The position numbers and the translations under genes are program-made. From Sphingobium sp052327305 (GTDB taxonomy: Bacteria; Pseudomonadota; Alphaproteobacteria; Sphingomonadales; Sphingomonadaceae), in the NCBI RefSeq assembly GCF_052327305.1, contig NZ_CP182486.1:2046001-2110000 (forward strand): a stretch of 64,000 nucleotides of DNA, given 5' to 3'. Below, one piece after another: positions 18,601-26,313 of this stretch. Under the pieces are notes generated by a model. That model made no database searches. It saw nothing but the letters and a program-made list of their open reading frames with translations, and was not told the origin of the DNA. The number at the start of each line of letters is the position of its first letter. Position 1 is the first letter of the stretch.

Positions 18601-18832
18601 GCACAGCATCGCGGACCTGCATGCGTCCGCGCACGGCAGAGGTCTCTTTATCCTTTGCTGCTCTTTCGCTGACAAGGATTTGAACATCGGCCTGGCGGGC
18701 CAGTTCCGGGATCGCTTTGGCCGCGGCTTGGCTGGGCACGTCGAACGCTTTGATCTGCGCAAGCGCAGAAGTCGCATTCGCACCCATAACCGCCAGCGAC
18801 AGGAGCGCTGGGCGATTGACCAAGAGCCCCAT
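15644..18832 (-). CDS. TonB-dependent receptor with STN signalling domain
   Basis: A 1062-residue receptor. After the signal peptide (ends near ATSALA), residues about 27-105 form a secretin/TonB N-terminal (STN) domain (FDVPSQAAAKAIPELARQADVQI, read in parts). An EPIVVTGFR box, a plug (KFPDSNLAEAMQRLPG) and the barrel ending MLGLAFAY follow. STN domains pass occupancy to a FecR-type anti-sigma regulator, and a FecR/FecI pair lies directly upstream on the same strand, so this is a trans-envelope signalling transporter. It is clearly paralogous to the 11069-13993 receptor apart from the added STN. Ligand unknown; a carbohydrate is suggested by the neighbours. Confidence 0.94.
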   Translation of the reverse strand: MGLLVNRPALLSLAVMGANATSALAQIKAFDVPSQAAAKAIPELARQADVQILVSERAAKDKETSAVRGRMQVRDAVRQLLRGTDLRIVASDGRTFTLAPSAALRASSRIEPVTSTIEAPPEELVSEPIVVTGFRLSLTAALQRKRQESAAVDTILAEEIGKFPDSNLAEAMQRLPGISLTRGDGGEGRNITVRGLAADFTRVRINGVEAASQTGASDAYGGTNGSRSFDFNVFPSEIFSSLTVRKTSSARIEEGSLGATIDLDTPHPLDMKEDFVLSAMARGIYNSTADRLDPRISGLVSRRFADGRWGILVSGSYGRRHTRDVGYSAVLVLPAWVNGGFCSPVGVAPLNPDPVRDPQKGVTAQNCSTGNPRTGSLEAWNAIQERLGPQGQAGGGAFFPRLPRYLDSQQDAKRYGATASLQWAPDSDTKVTLDGVLAGFDVVRADSYISGLSFARSVSNNGQPMTSVRDIEINPLGSVIYGLYDGVDVRSERWVDQFSTHFTQGALRFEHRASSALKISGMAALAKTAFASPHRMWVNIDANDTRGFSVDFRHDATIPAIGFGIDVADPAHFSFGPPLADGTVRGTLGDRKLDRTTINKTLSFDAEWRVAPDVAVTIGGQWRRNAYRSKSRMLDPARQATPALPPGVKVEDLTLQISGLDKLLGGGAPASWTAIDHEKWMAAFGYDDSWFCGVECGAGDSMVRETIGAAYAMATFDTQDRLPVRLRGDAGLRYVHTDQFSFGQVPIAAAPGARYPTVGERVDVRRSYGDWLPSANLVAEFDPTLLLRIGAARVIARPQLAPLIPGGTIDAVGRRGSITNPLLDPVRATTFDAAVEWYPAAGSLLSVAYFRKDIGTFVQSINSLIPFDQLGLPNSILINSQTQPNELFTINRLANTPGGRLEGVEINAQTALTFLPAPLDRLGLLGSVTFVRSRIDYVLQSTGGTPTLMTTDDLVGLSRRALSATLYYEDSLLSARVTGNYRSGFIRTIPSGAFDSDLIGNRPTFFVDFSAALRIGSKLKLRLEAQNLTDEANVQYIDSKRQDSLFALRTGRTFMLGLAFAY

Positions 18833-18900
18833 TCATCCTCCCCACCGGCCCTTATTTTCAGTGCCGGCGAATTACGCGCCTATTCAGTCATAGTCGGAGG

Positions 18901-19917
18901 TCATTGTCGAGCGATACGTATTATATCAGGCCCTTGCTCAACGCGCGCGCCCAGCATTGCCGAAGCGGCACGAGCGAAGGCTTCGGGCTCATTGGTCCGA
19001 AAGCGGCCGATGATCGTCTCATCGGCAAGGGCGGGATCTACAGCCAGCTTGACGTGGTTGTACCGATTAAATTCCGTAATTGCCGCAGCGAGCGTGTCAC
19101 CCTCGAAATTGAGGGCGCCGTCGCGCCATGAGAGCTTGCGGTCGATGCCGGAGGCGTCCGCGATGGGTGCCTGAGGGCCACCGAAGTTCTCCACGAAAGT
19201 GCGTGCGCCTGCCGTTACCAGCCGGCGCGACTCCTCACGTCCAGTGACCCAGACTTCGACCTTGCCTTCTGTCACCTGCACTTCCGAGCCATGATCGAGG
19301 CGACGGACTGCGAACGCCGTACCAACGGCGCGCACGCGTACTTCGCCTGCGGCGACCACGAACGGCCGATTGACATCCTTGGCGACTTCGAACCAGGCCT
19401 CGCCCTTCTGCAAGCGAACATTGCGAGTGGCGGGGCTGAAATCGACCTCGAGAGCGGTAGCCGTATTGACCGTTGCGTCGGATCCGTCCGCCAACGGCAC
19501 ACGGCGGGTCTCGCCGATCGCCGTCTCGATAAGCTCAGGCCGGACAGCCAGCGTGCGCCAACCGAACCCGGCAACGACGAGCGACGCCGCAATCGCGCCG
19601 CCGCCCCACAGCATCCCGCGCCGTCCGATGAGACGTGCAGGCTCGGCATAGGCTTCGCTTTCCTCCTCCTCATCCTGTTGCCCAGAATGAGCCTGGCTCA
19701 GGGCTGTTGCGGGGAGGGGCGTTACGAGGGCGCTTGCGCGATCAAGCATGCGCCAGGCGACCGTCGCCCGGAAGAACGCGCCATTATGCCTGTCATCGAG
19801 CGCGATCCACGCTTCGAGTTCAGTCCTGTCCGCCTCGCTGAGCGGCGCAGCGTCAATGCGAGCGACCCATTCGGTCGCCCTTTCATTGATTGCCTGTGCT
19901 GTGTCGCGTTGATTCAT
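18901..19917 (-). CDS. FecR-family anti-sigma/sigma-regulator, inner membrane
   Basis: A 338-residue FecR-type protein that links the outer-membrane receptor to its ECF sigma factor. The N-terminal DUF4880-like cytoplasmic part has INERATEWVARIDAAPLSEAD and a DRHNGAFFRATVAW helix (about 10-55). A single membrane helix lies near 103-122 (GMLWGGGAIAASLVVAGFGW). The periplasmic FecR domain follows (GETRRVPLADGS, VNTATALEV, GEAWFEVAKD), and the C-terminus has an STN-like fold (IITEFNRYN-type region). The start lies 35 bases inside the sigma-factor gene, so the two are translationally linked; the STN receptor follows at 68 bases. Confidence 0.93.
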   Translation of the reverse strand: MNQRDTAQAINERATEWVARIDAAPLSEADRTELEAWIALDDRHNGAFFRATVAWRMLDRASALVTPLPATALSQAHSGQQDEEEESEAYAEPARLIGRRGMLWGGGAIAASLVVAGFGWRTLAVRPELIETAIGETRRVPLADGSDATVNTATALEVDFSPATRNVRLQKGEAWFEVAKDVNRPFVVAAGEVRVRAVGTAFAVRRLDHGSEVQVTEGKVEVWVTGREESRRLVTAGARTFVENFGGPQAPIADASGIDRKLSWRDGALNFEGDTLAAAITEFNRYNHVKLAVDPALADETIIGRFRTNEPEAFARAASAMLGARVEQGPDIIRIARQ

Positions 19918-20506
19918 GTGCTTCCAAGTCTTTCAAATTACCGTCGGCCTGCAGTTCCCCCTCTGCGATCGCCTTCAGGATCAGCCTGAGCCCCTTGGCG
20001 ACATCATTCTCCACCGTATGTTCCGACAGGCCCAGCGCGGTGGCGACCTGGCGTTGCGACAATCCTTCGATCTTTCTCATTCTGAACACGTCGCGGCACC
20101 GATCCGGTAGCGCGTCTATCAATCTCTTGACCCGCCTTAGTTCCTGCCGGCCCGAGACAATGCGTTCGGGCGAGGGGCCGTCATCCGCCGGATCGAGATT
20201 TTCAATCTCGACCGCCGTATCGATATGAACCACACGGGATCGTCTTATCTTCTCAAGCGCAAGCATTCTTGCTGTCGTGAAAAGATAGGCCCGGCCACTT
20301 CTGATGTGCGAGACATCAGTCAATCCAGAGATACGACAATAACTTTCCTGGACGATGTCCTCTACATCAGCAGCAGTCATGGTCCGTCGGAGCCACGCAC
20401 GAAGAGGGGCTTCGTGCACGATCACCTCGCGGGCCACCCATGCCATGATCTTCAGGCGGTTCCCCTCGTCCACCGAATCTCCTAAAATGCATTTGTTCTG
20501 CTTCAT
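19883..20506 (-). CDS. ECF sigma factor, FecI type
   Basis: A 207-residue group-4 sigma factor. Region 2 is ADVEDIVQESYCRISG...GRAYLFTTARMLALEKIRR (about 45-90), and region 4 is LIDALPDRCRDVFRMRKIEGLSQRQ (about 128-155), followed by GLSEHTVENDVAKGL, the recognition helix. With FecR and the STN receptor directly downstream it forms a complete cell-surface signalling operon; the expected target is the receptor promoter and possibly that of its paralogue. The first ATG (20506) is used; Met21 is an alternative start. Confidence 0.92.
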   Translation of the reverse strand: MKQNKCILGDSVDEGNRLKIMAWVAREVIVHEAPLRAWLRRTMTAADVEDIVQESYCRISGLTDVSHIRSGRAYLFTTARMLALEKIRRSRVVHIDTAVEIENLDPADDGPSPERIVSGRQELRRVKRLIDALPDRCRDVFRMRKIEGLSQRQVATALGLSEHTVENDVAKGLRLILKAIAEGELQADGNLKDLEAHESTRHSTGNQ

Positions 20507-20610
20507 TGATGCGCGACGTCGCGCTTTCCGTAAAGCGCTCCAATCTTCTTCGCCAAATTGTCAGACATTTTATTCTGTCCCGCAACATTCCACCTGACGC
20601 GAATAGAGAA

Positions 20611-20642
20611 AGGGCGCCGGCTCGCATGAAACCGGCGCCCTT
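20611..20642 (-). terminator. Rho-independent terminator after sciP
   Basis: AGGGCGCCGG (20611-20620) pairs with 20632-20641. On the minus strand the stem is followed by TTTCTCTATT, so it fits the end of the sciP transcript. Confidence 0.75.
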
Positions 20643-20674
20643 GCTGACGGGCTGTCGTTGGGGGAGATGCCCGC

Positions 20675-20974
20675 TCAGTAACGCTGCTGGCGCTCGTAAA
20701 GGGATTTATAATGCTGGATGCGGGTCACGCGCAGGCCAGGCATGCCGGAGCGATCGACCGCGCGCTGCCAGCTCGCGAATTCTTCGAGAGTGAGAGAATA
20801 GCGCTCGCATGCCTCGTCGACAGAAAGCAGGCCGCCATTCACGGCCGCAACGACTTCTGCCTTCCGTCGCACGACCCAGCGGGTCGTCGAAGCGGGAGGA
20901 AGGGTCTCCAGCGTCAGGGGTTCGCCAAGGGGGCCGACGACCTGAGCAGGGCGGATTTTCTGGTTCTCGATCAT
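20675..20974 (-). CDS. sciP: SciP-like CtrA inhibitor (DUF1153)
   Basis: A 99-residue helix-turn-helix protein. The conserved DUF1153 core is visible: TTRWVVRRKAEVVAAVNGG (about 30-48) and LLSVDEACERYSLTLEEFASWQ (about 49-70). In Caulobacter SciP binds CtrA and blocks its transcription-activating role in the G1 phase. The frame is open for 19 more codons upstream, but the ATG at 20974 follows GAGGAA and begins MIENQKI, as the family does. A strong terminator follows. Family assignment is firm; the role in cell-cycle control is carried over from Caulobacter. Confidence 0.9.
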   Translation of the reverse strand: MIENQKIRPAQVVGPLGEPLTLETLPPASTTRWVVRRKAEVVAAVNGGLLSVDEACERYSLTLEEFASWQRAVDRSGMPGLRVTRIQHYKSLYERQQRY

Positions 20975-21083
20975 ATGTTCCTCATTCGCCGGTTGCACGA
21001 CCCGGCTTGTGTTGTCCCGCAGCGGCGACAACCATGCGCTGAAAGCTTTGCCCGTTGGCTAAGTCGCAGGGTAAACAGGCTTT

Positions 21084-21380
21084 TCATAAAAGCCTCCCTC
21101 CGCTCAGCATGCTCGCCACCTCTCGGTTGAAGGCGCCGGCAGCCCAACGACTAGGGCTGACATCCCCTTTTTCCCGACGAGCGAAAACCAGGACCAAGCG
21201 TCTCGGTTCATCGCCTTCCAGCCGCGGCGGATCTCCTTCCTGCATGCGCTGCGCGGTCGGTCCGGCCTGCTGACGGGCCTTATGGACAGTAAGCAGACGG
21301 ACCAGTTCGAGGACATGCGTTCCGCGCCTGGCCTGGCGGCCGTCATCATCGCGACGAAGCGGGGTGGGGGCGGAGCTCAT
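21084..21380 (-). CDS. Possible small hypothetical protein
   Basis: An open frame of 98 codons, Arg-rich and soluble-looking, upstream of sciP on the same strand. I recognise no domain. The ATG at 21380 has GGGGATGG about 10 bases upstream. It fills a stretch that would otherwise be empty between sciP and mnmA, but high-GC DNA produces such frames by chance, so this is a weak call. Confidence 0.3.
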   Translation of the reverse strand: MSSAPTPLRRDDDGRQARRGTHVLELVRLLTVHKARQQAGPTAQRMQEGDPPRLEGDEPRRLVLVFARREKGDVSPSRWAAGAFNREVASMLSGGRLL

Positions 21381-21522
21381 GTCCATCCCCGACCATGTAG
21401 CGGCAAATGGTCAAGCGCTCGTAAAGGCGGCGGTTAGAATCCGTTTATCGAGATTAGCACGCCGGTAAGGGGAAAGCGGCGGAATACTGGCCCTCGCGCG
21501 TTTCTGCCCCTATAAAGGCTCT

Positions 21523-22635
21523 GTGAGCGAAGCAGATTTCTTTCAACTCCCCGACCCGATTTCAGCACGGCGTATCGTCGTGGCTATGTCGGGAGGGGTC
21601 GACTCGAGTGTCGTGGCGGCGCTGGCCGCACGCAGCGGAGCGGAGGTGATTGGGGTCACGCTTCAGCTTTACGATCATGGCGCTGCGGTCGGACGCACGG
21701 GGAGCTGCTGTGCAGGTCAGGACATCCGCGATGCACGCTCGGTCGCAGATCGGCTCGGCATTGCGCATTATGTCTTCGATTATGAGACGCGTTTCCGCGA
21801 GTCGGTGATGGACCGCTTCGCCGATGACTATCTTGCGGGTCGCACGCCGATTCCTTGCGTCAGCTGCAACATGGGTGTGAAGTTCAGGGATCTGCTGGGT
21901 TTCGCCCGGGAACTGGGTGCGGACTGTCTCGCGACGGGTCATTATGTCCGGCGTCTGGAGGGGGCGGAGGGCGCCGAATTGCATCGCGCTGTCGATCCCG
22001 CGCGCGACCAGAGCTATTTCCTTTATGGCACGACGCAGGATCAGCTGAATTTCCTACGCTTTCCGCTGGGAAGCATGGAAAAGAGCAAGGTACGCGAAAT
22101 CGCGCGCGAGATCGGGCTGGCTGTGGCGCTCAAGCCCGACAGTCAGGATATCTGCTTTGTTCCAGATGGCGACTATGCCGCTATCGTTCGCAAGCTCCGC
22201 CCCGATGCCGACGACGGCGGCGATATCGTTCATGTCGATGGTCGAGTGCTTGGACGCCACCGGGGCCTCATCCATTATACGGTCGGCCAGCGGCGGGGTC
22301 TGGATATTGGTGGCCTGACGGAGCCTCTTTACGTCGTTCGGCTGAATGCGGCGGAAAAGCGCGTGATCGTGGGACCAAAGGCTGCGCTCGCAGTGCGGGC
22401 TGCGCGTCTGGATGACATCAACTGGATAGGCGGCGACATCCGGACGGGAGTGCATGCGAAAGTGCGCTCCATGGCGAATCCGGTGTTAGCGCGACTAGAG
22501 GGCGATCGGCTTATATTCGATACGCCCGAATTCGGCGTGGCTCCGGGGCAGGCCGCTGTGATCTACGCGGGCGACCGTGTACTTGGCGGCGGCTGGATCG
22601 CGGAGACCCAGCCCGCCGAAGTTGTCACGGCCTGA
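21523..22635 (+). CDS. mnmA: tRNA-specific 2-thiouridylase
   Basis: Catalyses sulfur transfer to U34 of tRNA-Lys, -Glu and -Gln. The 370-residue protein has the PP-loop VAMSGGVDSSVVAAL (about 21-35), the catalytic Cys in TPIPCVSCNM (about 108-117), and the second active-site Cys in SQDICFVPDG (about 206-215). The C-terminal RNA-binding barrel (HYTVGQRRGL, GVAPGQAAVIY) is complete. Start is a GTG at 21523; its codons give the usual short N-terminus before the PP-loop. It is transcribed away from sciP. Confidence 0.96.
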   Translation: MSEADFFQLPDPISARRIVVAMSGGVDSSVVAALAARSGAEVIGVTLQLYDHGAAVGRTGSCCAGQDIRDARSVADRLGIAHYVFDYETRFRESVMDRFADDYLAGRTPIPCVSCNMGVKFRDLLGFARELGADCLATGHYVRRLEGAEGAELHRAVDPARDQSYFLYGTTQDQLNFLRFPLGSMEKSKVREIAREIGLAVALKPDSQDICFVPDGDYAAIVRKLRPDADDGGDIVHVDGRVLGRHRGLIHYTVGQRRGLDIGGLTEPLYVVRLNAAEKRVIVGPKAALAVRAARLDDINWIGGDIRTGVHAKVRSMANPVLARLEGDRLIFDTPEFGVAPGQAAVIYAGDRVLGGGWIAETQPAEVVTA

Positions 22636-22666
22636 CGCAGGCAAGGCTCGCGCAATCCCTCGCAGA

Positions 22667-23026
22667 TCACCGTGTCGTGCGGCTCACAACATTGGCCGAT
22701 CCGTCCGGTTTGAGCTGGATGAGATGCTGGTCGCCCGTGTCGCAGTCCGCGAGCCAGGAGGGCAGGCCCTGCCATGGCTCGGTTTTCTCGGCCTTTACGA
22801 CTATCTGACATGGAACGCCGGCGTCACGGATTGCACGGAAGAAGACCGCCTTTCGCTCATCGTCGGACAAGGCCTCCACCGCAGCCACATAGTTGACACT
22901 CTCTGTCGCATTGCCGTCGACTGCATTGTTCGTGCTGTCATTGGCGGTCGGGCCAGATGGTGAGCTGCATCCGGCAAGCGCGAGCAGGGTGGTCAACAGC
23001 ACAGGGCGGGCCGGGAGAAGGCGCAT
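22667..23026 (-). CDS. Small lipoprotein of unknown function
   Basis: A 119-residue protein with a lipoprotein signal: basic MRLLPARP, a hydrophobic run, and the lipobox LAGC with Cys20. A Ser/Thr/Asn-rich linker (about 24-43) follows, then a compact domain with two Cys (VPCQIVV and ADCDTGDQ). I do not recognise the domain; similar sphingomonad proteins exist to my memory without known function. It is convergent with mnmA, 31 bases apart. Confidence 0.72.
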   Translation of the reverse strand: MRLLPARPVLLTTLLALAGCSSPSGPTANDSTNNAVDGNATESVNYVAAVEALSDDERKAVFFRAIRDAGVPCQIVVKAEKTEPWQGLPSWLADCDTGDQHLIQLKPDGSANVVSRTTR

Positions 23027-23523
23027 GAGTCATCACTCCGATGTTTGGGCCATCCAGCATAGCGCGACGCAGCGGGATGTCAGCCCGATCATTGTCGGGT
23101 CGCGAGCCAACTGATCCATCAGCACAGGCTATGGGTTTCGCTAAGGAGAGCGGCTGGGAGAAGGAGAGCAAGGGCGCGGTGGGAGGCGCGCCCCGCTCTC
23201 TTCCGGTGCGAAACGGGGCGCCCAAGTGGGGAAGGCGCGTCCGTTCCATCACATTCTTCTCCGCCTGTCGGCGGCGACGTTTCCGTCCCTAAGACCAAGC
23301 GAAGCTAGTCTCTTCGTTTCGTACAAACCTTATGCGGGATAGGTGGGGCAAATGGCCAGAGCGCAAATGGTCTCAAATTGTAACGCGACTGGGCCGGACT
23401 GATGCCGCCGCGAGTTGCATCTGATCGCTCGATCGCTGCCAGGACTCGGCTTAACGCCGAAATGTTGCGGGATAATCAATGTGTTTTCACACGCCGTCCT
23501 TCAGCGAAGGAGAATGTGACACC
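23027..23523. other. Gene-free stretch
   Basis: About 500 bases with no convincing frame on either strand. A G-rich purine tract (about 23140-23190) and a short GC stem near 23185-23220 are the only structures seen. It must hold the promoters of the lipoprotein and of the outer-membrane-like protein at 23524. Confidence 0.5.
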
Positions 23524-23925
23524 ATGCCAGGCCGTCTAAGAACATTGTCGTTGGCCAGCTCATTGATCGGGTTGATGATGGCCGCGCCCGCTGGGGCGGA
23601 AGGCTTTGGTGCCGAAGCGGGCTATGGGCGTGCAAATGGTCGCTGGGGAGCGGAGATCGGCGCAGGCTATTCGCTTGGCCTTGCCGGCTTCAGCCTGACG
23701 CCCGGAGCGGGCATTTATCTGCGCGATGGCGGCACGGCGGCTTATGGGCGGATCGAGGCAGCCTACCAGATTCCCATGTCGCTGCGTATCGGCGCAGGCG
23801 TAAGGATCAGCGGCAAGGATCCGCGCCCTTATGCGACTGTCGCCATGCCCTTGCTTCCCGGCGTCGCGCTAAAGGGCAATGCCGGACCTAAATATATCGC
23901 CGCTGGCCTTACCGTGGGATATTGA
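23524..23925 (+). CDS. Small outer-membrane-like protein, unknown
   Basis: A 133-residue protein with a signal peptide (Leu/Ala-rich residues 5-20, cleavage near AGA-EG). The mature part is Gly/Tyr-rich with alternating hydrophobic residues (EAGYGRANGRWGAEIGAGYS, then short strands ending GLTVGY), suggesting a small beta-barrel or barrel-like fold. The ATG at 23524 is chosen because it starts the signal peptide; AAGGAG is 11 bases upstream, and an in-frame GTG at 23515 is possible. No recognised family. Confidence 0.6.
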   Translation: MPGRLRTLSLASSLIGLMMAAPAGAEGFGAEAGYGRANGRWGAEIGAGYSLGLAGFSLTPGAGIYLRDGGTAAYGRIEAAYQIPMSLRIGAGVRISGKDPRPYATVAMPLLPGVALKGNAGPKYIAAGLTVGY

Positions 23926-24086
23926 GTTTCGCTTCGGTCCTGCAGGGCGTGGTGCCTTGACTTGGGTGACCGGGCGAGGCTAACGCGCCGCCGGACCGGG
24001 GCGGAGCGCCCTGCATGTTTCAATCCGGCCATCGAGTCCTGTCGAAGGGTGGTCCGGATCCGCCCGGCAGGCGGAGACGTGTATTC

Positions 24087-25376
24087 ATGGCAAATGTGAC
24101 GGTGATCGGCGCCCAGTGGGGTGACGAGGGCAAGGGTAAGATCGTCGATTGGCTTGCGAGCCGGGCGGATTGCGTCGTGCGCTTTCAGGGTGGCCACAAT
24201 GCCGGTCACACGCTGGTCGTGGGCGAACAGGTTTACAAGATCAGCCTCGTGCCTTCCGGCATCGTCACTGGCACGCTGTCGGTCATCGGAAACGGCGTGG
24301 TGCTCGATCCTTGGGCGCTCAAGGCCGAGATCGAGAAGCTCGAAGGGCAGGGTGTCATCGTCACGCCGGCCAATTTCGCAGTGGCGGATAACTGCCCCCT
24401 CATTCTCCCTTTCCATCGCGATCTCGATGCGCTGCGCGAGACGGCGGCAGGCAAAGGCAAGATCGGCACGACCGGCCGCGGTATCGGTCCCGCCTATGAG
24501 GATAAGGTGGGCCGCCGCGCCATCCGCGTGTGTGACCTTGCTCATCTCGACGATCTCGATGCGCAGCTCGATCGCCTTTGCGCCCATCATGATGCGTTAC
24601 GCGCCGGCTTCGGCGAACCTCCCATCGACCGAAATGCGTTGTTGGAGCAACTGCGCGAAATCGCGCCGTTCGTGCTGCAATATGCCGAGCCGGTCTGGAA
24701 GCGCCTGCGCGACGTGCGCAAGGCGGGCAAGCGCATCCTCTTCGAGGGCGCTCAGGGCGTGTTGCTCGATGTCGACCATGGCACCTATCCGTTCGTTACG
24801 TCATCCAACACAGTGAGCGGCACAGTGGCTTCCGGTTCCGGAGTGGGGCCGAGCGCCGCAGGTTTCGTGCTCGGCATCGTCAAGGCGTACACCACGCGCG
24901 TCGGCTCCGGGCCGTTTCCGAGCGAACTGACCGACGAGACCGGGGAGCGGTTGGGGCAGCGTGGTCACGAATTCGGGACCGTCACAGCGCGCAAGAGGCG
25001 CTGCGGATGGTTCGATGCCGTGCTGGTGCGGCAGACCTGCGCACTTTCGGGCGTGACCGGCATCGCGCTTACCAAGATCGATGTCCTCGACGGTTTCGAG
25101 ACGATCAAGATCTGCACCGGGTATAGGCTGAATGGTGAGATCATCGATTATCTGCCCGCGCATGCGGCCGATCAGGCGGCCGTCGAACCGGTCTATGAAG
25201 AGATGGACGGTTGGGAGGGCACCACGGTCGGCGCGCGGAGCTGGGCTGATTTGCCCGCGCAGGCGATCAAATATATCCGCCGCATCGAGGAACTGATCGA
25301 ATGCCCCGTGGCAAGCGTATCTACCTCGCCAGAACGGGAAGATACGATCCTCGTCCGCGATCCTTTTGAGGGCTGA
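24087..25376 (+). CDS. purA: Adenylosuccinate synthetase
   Basis: Joins IMP and aspartate with GTP in AMP synthesis. The 429-residue length is normal. The GTP loop GAQWGDEGKGKIVDWL is at residues 8-23, and the catalytic Asp and His lie in GDEGKGK and in GGHNAGHT (about 38-45). KIGTTGRGIGPAYEDK (about 127-142) and GPFPSEL (about 297) are also conserved. The frame opens 24 codons earlier, but the ATG at 24087 gives the family N-terminus MANVTVIGAQWG. A methyltransferase gene follows after 2 bases. Confidence 0.97.
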   Translation: MANVTVIGAQWGDEGKGKIVDWLASRADCVVRFQGGHNAGHTLVVGEQVYKISLVPSGIVTGTLSVIGNGVVLDPWALKAEIEKLEGQGVIVTPANFAVADNCPLILPFHRDLDALRETAAGKGKIGTTGRGIGPAYEDKVGRRAIRVCDLAHLDDLDAQLDRLCAHHDALRAGFGEPPIDRNALLEQLREIAPFVLQYAEPVWKRLRDVRKAGKRILFEGAQGVLLDVDHGTYPFVTSSNTVSGTVASGSGVGPSAAGFVLGIVKAYTTRVGSGPFPSELTDETGERLGQRGHEFGTVTARKRRCGWFDAVLVRQTCALSGVTGIALTKIDVLDGFETIKICTGYRLNGEIIDYLPAHAADQAAVEPVYEEMDGWEGTTVGARSWADLPAQAIKYIRRIEELIECPVASVSTSPEREDTILVRDPFEG

Positions 25377-25378
25377 TT

Positions 25379-26122
25379 GTGGCTAAGGAAGGCGAACGCG
25401 ATTATCTCGCGGCCATTGGGGAAGCGGGGCGTCACCACGCTTTCAACAAGCCCTTTTCCAATCATGATTGCGGCCTGACGCTGGCATCCATCGGCGCGGT
25501 CATGAACCTCATGCCGCCGCTCCCGGCGCGGGTGCTCGACCTTGGATGCGGCAGCGGTTGGACAAGCGCGTTTTTCGCACGGCACGGTTATGATGTCGTG
25601 GGACAAGATATTGCCTCAGACATGATTGCACTCGCCGAAGAGGTGAAGCGGCATAACCATCTGGGAGACAATCTCAATTTTGTGCTAAGCGATTACGAGG
25701 GTCTGGATATGCCGGACTCTTTTGATTGTGCTGTTTTCTTTGATTGCCTGCATCATGCGGAAGATGAGGCCGCAGCTCTGCGTTCGGTGTTCACCTCGCT
25801 GAAACCTGGCGGCATTCTCATCACACATGAGCCGGGAGAAGGCCATTCTACAACACAGGCATCAATCGAGGCGATGGAACGCTACGGCGTCTCGGAACGT
25901 GACATGCCACCTTGGCTGATCATCGCTCACGCAGAAAAGGCCGGCTTTATTGAGCCGAGGATTTTCCCCATGCAGCATGAACTATTATATTTGTTCTACC
26001 GATCGAAACCACCCCGGTTTTTTTCTCGCGCGGGCATTCGCTTAGCACGCCGAACTCTAAAGTCGTTGTTCGGCCCCAATCCACGAGGTTCGGCGATCGT
26101 CGTATTGCGTAAACCAGACTGA
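25379..26122 (+). CDS. Class I SAM-dependent methyltransferase
   Basis: A 247-residue Rossmann methyltransferase: motif I is VLDLGCGSGWTSAFF (about 52-66), the acidic motif II region is VVGQDIASDMIALA (about 73-86), and FDCAVFFDCLHHAEDE (about 118-133) and LKPGGILITHEPG (about 143-155) follow. The YLFYRSKP...FSRAGIRLARR tail is basic. The substrate is unknown; the build resembles methyltransferases acting on small molecules or glycan precursors. The GTG start is 2 bases after purA, with GAGGG inside the purA end. Confidence 0.85.
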   Translation: MAKEGERDYLAAIGEAGRHHAFNKPFSNHDCGLTLASIGAVMNLMPPLPARVLDLGCGSGWTSAFFARHGYDVVGQDIASDMIALAEEVKRHNHLGDNLNFVLSDYEGLDMPDSFDCAVFFDCLHHAEDEAAALRSVFTSLKPGGILITHEPGEGHSTTQASIEAMERYGVSERDMPPWLIIAHAEKAGFIEPRIFPMQHELLYLFYRSKPPRFFSRAGIRLARRTLKSLFGPNPRGSAIVVLRKPD

Positions 26123-26129
26123 TAGCGCC

Positions 26130-26210
26130 TCAACGCCCGAAGAATAGCCACAGCACGATGATCACCGGGATCGGTACCCCGATCAACCACAGAAGCAGGC
26201 CTTTGCCCAT
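26130..26210 (-). CDS. 26-residue single-helix membrane peptide
   Basis: A tiny gene starting at the ATG at 26210 with GGAG seven bases upstream. The product is MGKG followed by one hydrophobic helix (LLLWLIGVPIPVIIVLWLFF) and a basic end GR. Very similar tiny proteins with the G-x-P-I-P core occur widely in alphaproteobacteria as far as I remember, with no assigned role. It is convergent with the methyltransferase, 7 bases away. Confidence 0.6.
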   Translation of the reverse strand: MGKGLLLWLIGVPIPVIIVLWLFFGR

Positions 26211-26313
26211 TATAGTCTCCATGCATTGTTGAGGACAAGACAACGCATGATCGTTCGCGAAGCTCCCGGCGCCGTTGCCCTTTCGCCTATAAGCGCCTAA
26301 GTCGCGCCGCATC

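Noticed and set aside
22938..23252. Minus-strand frame upstream of the lipoprotein
   Set aside because: Pro/Arg-rich, no ribosome site, overlaps the lipoprotein start in another frame.
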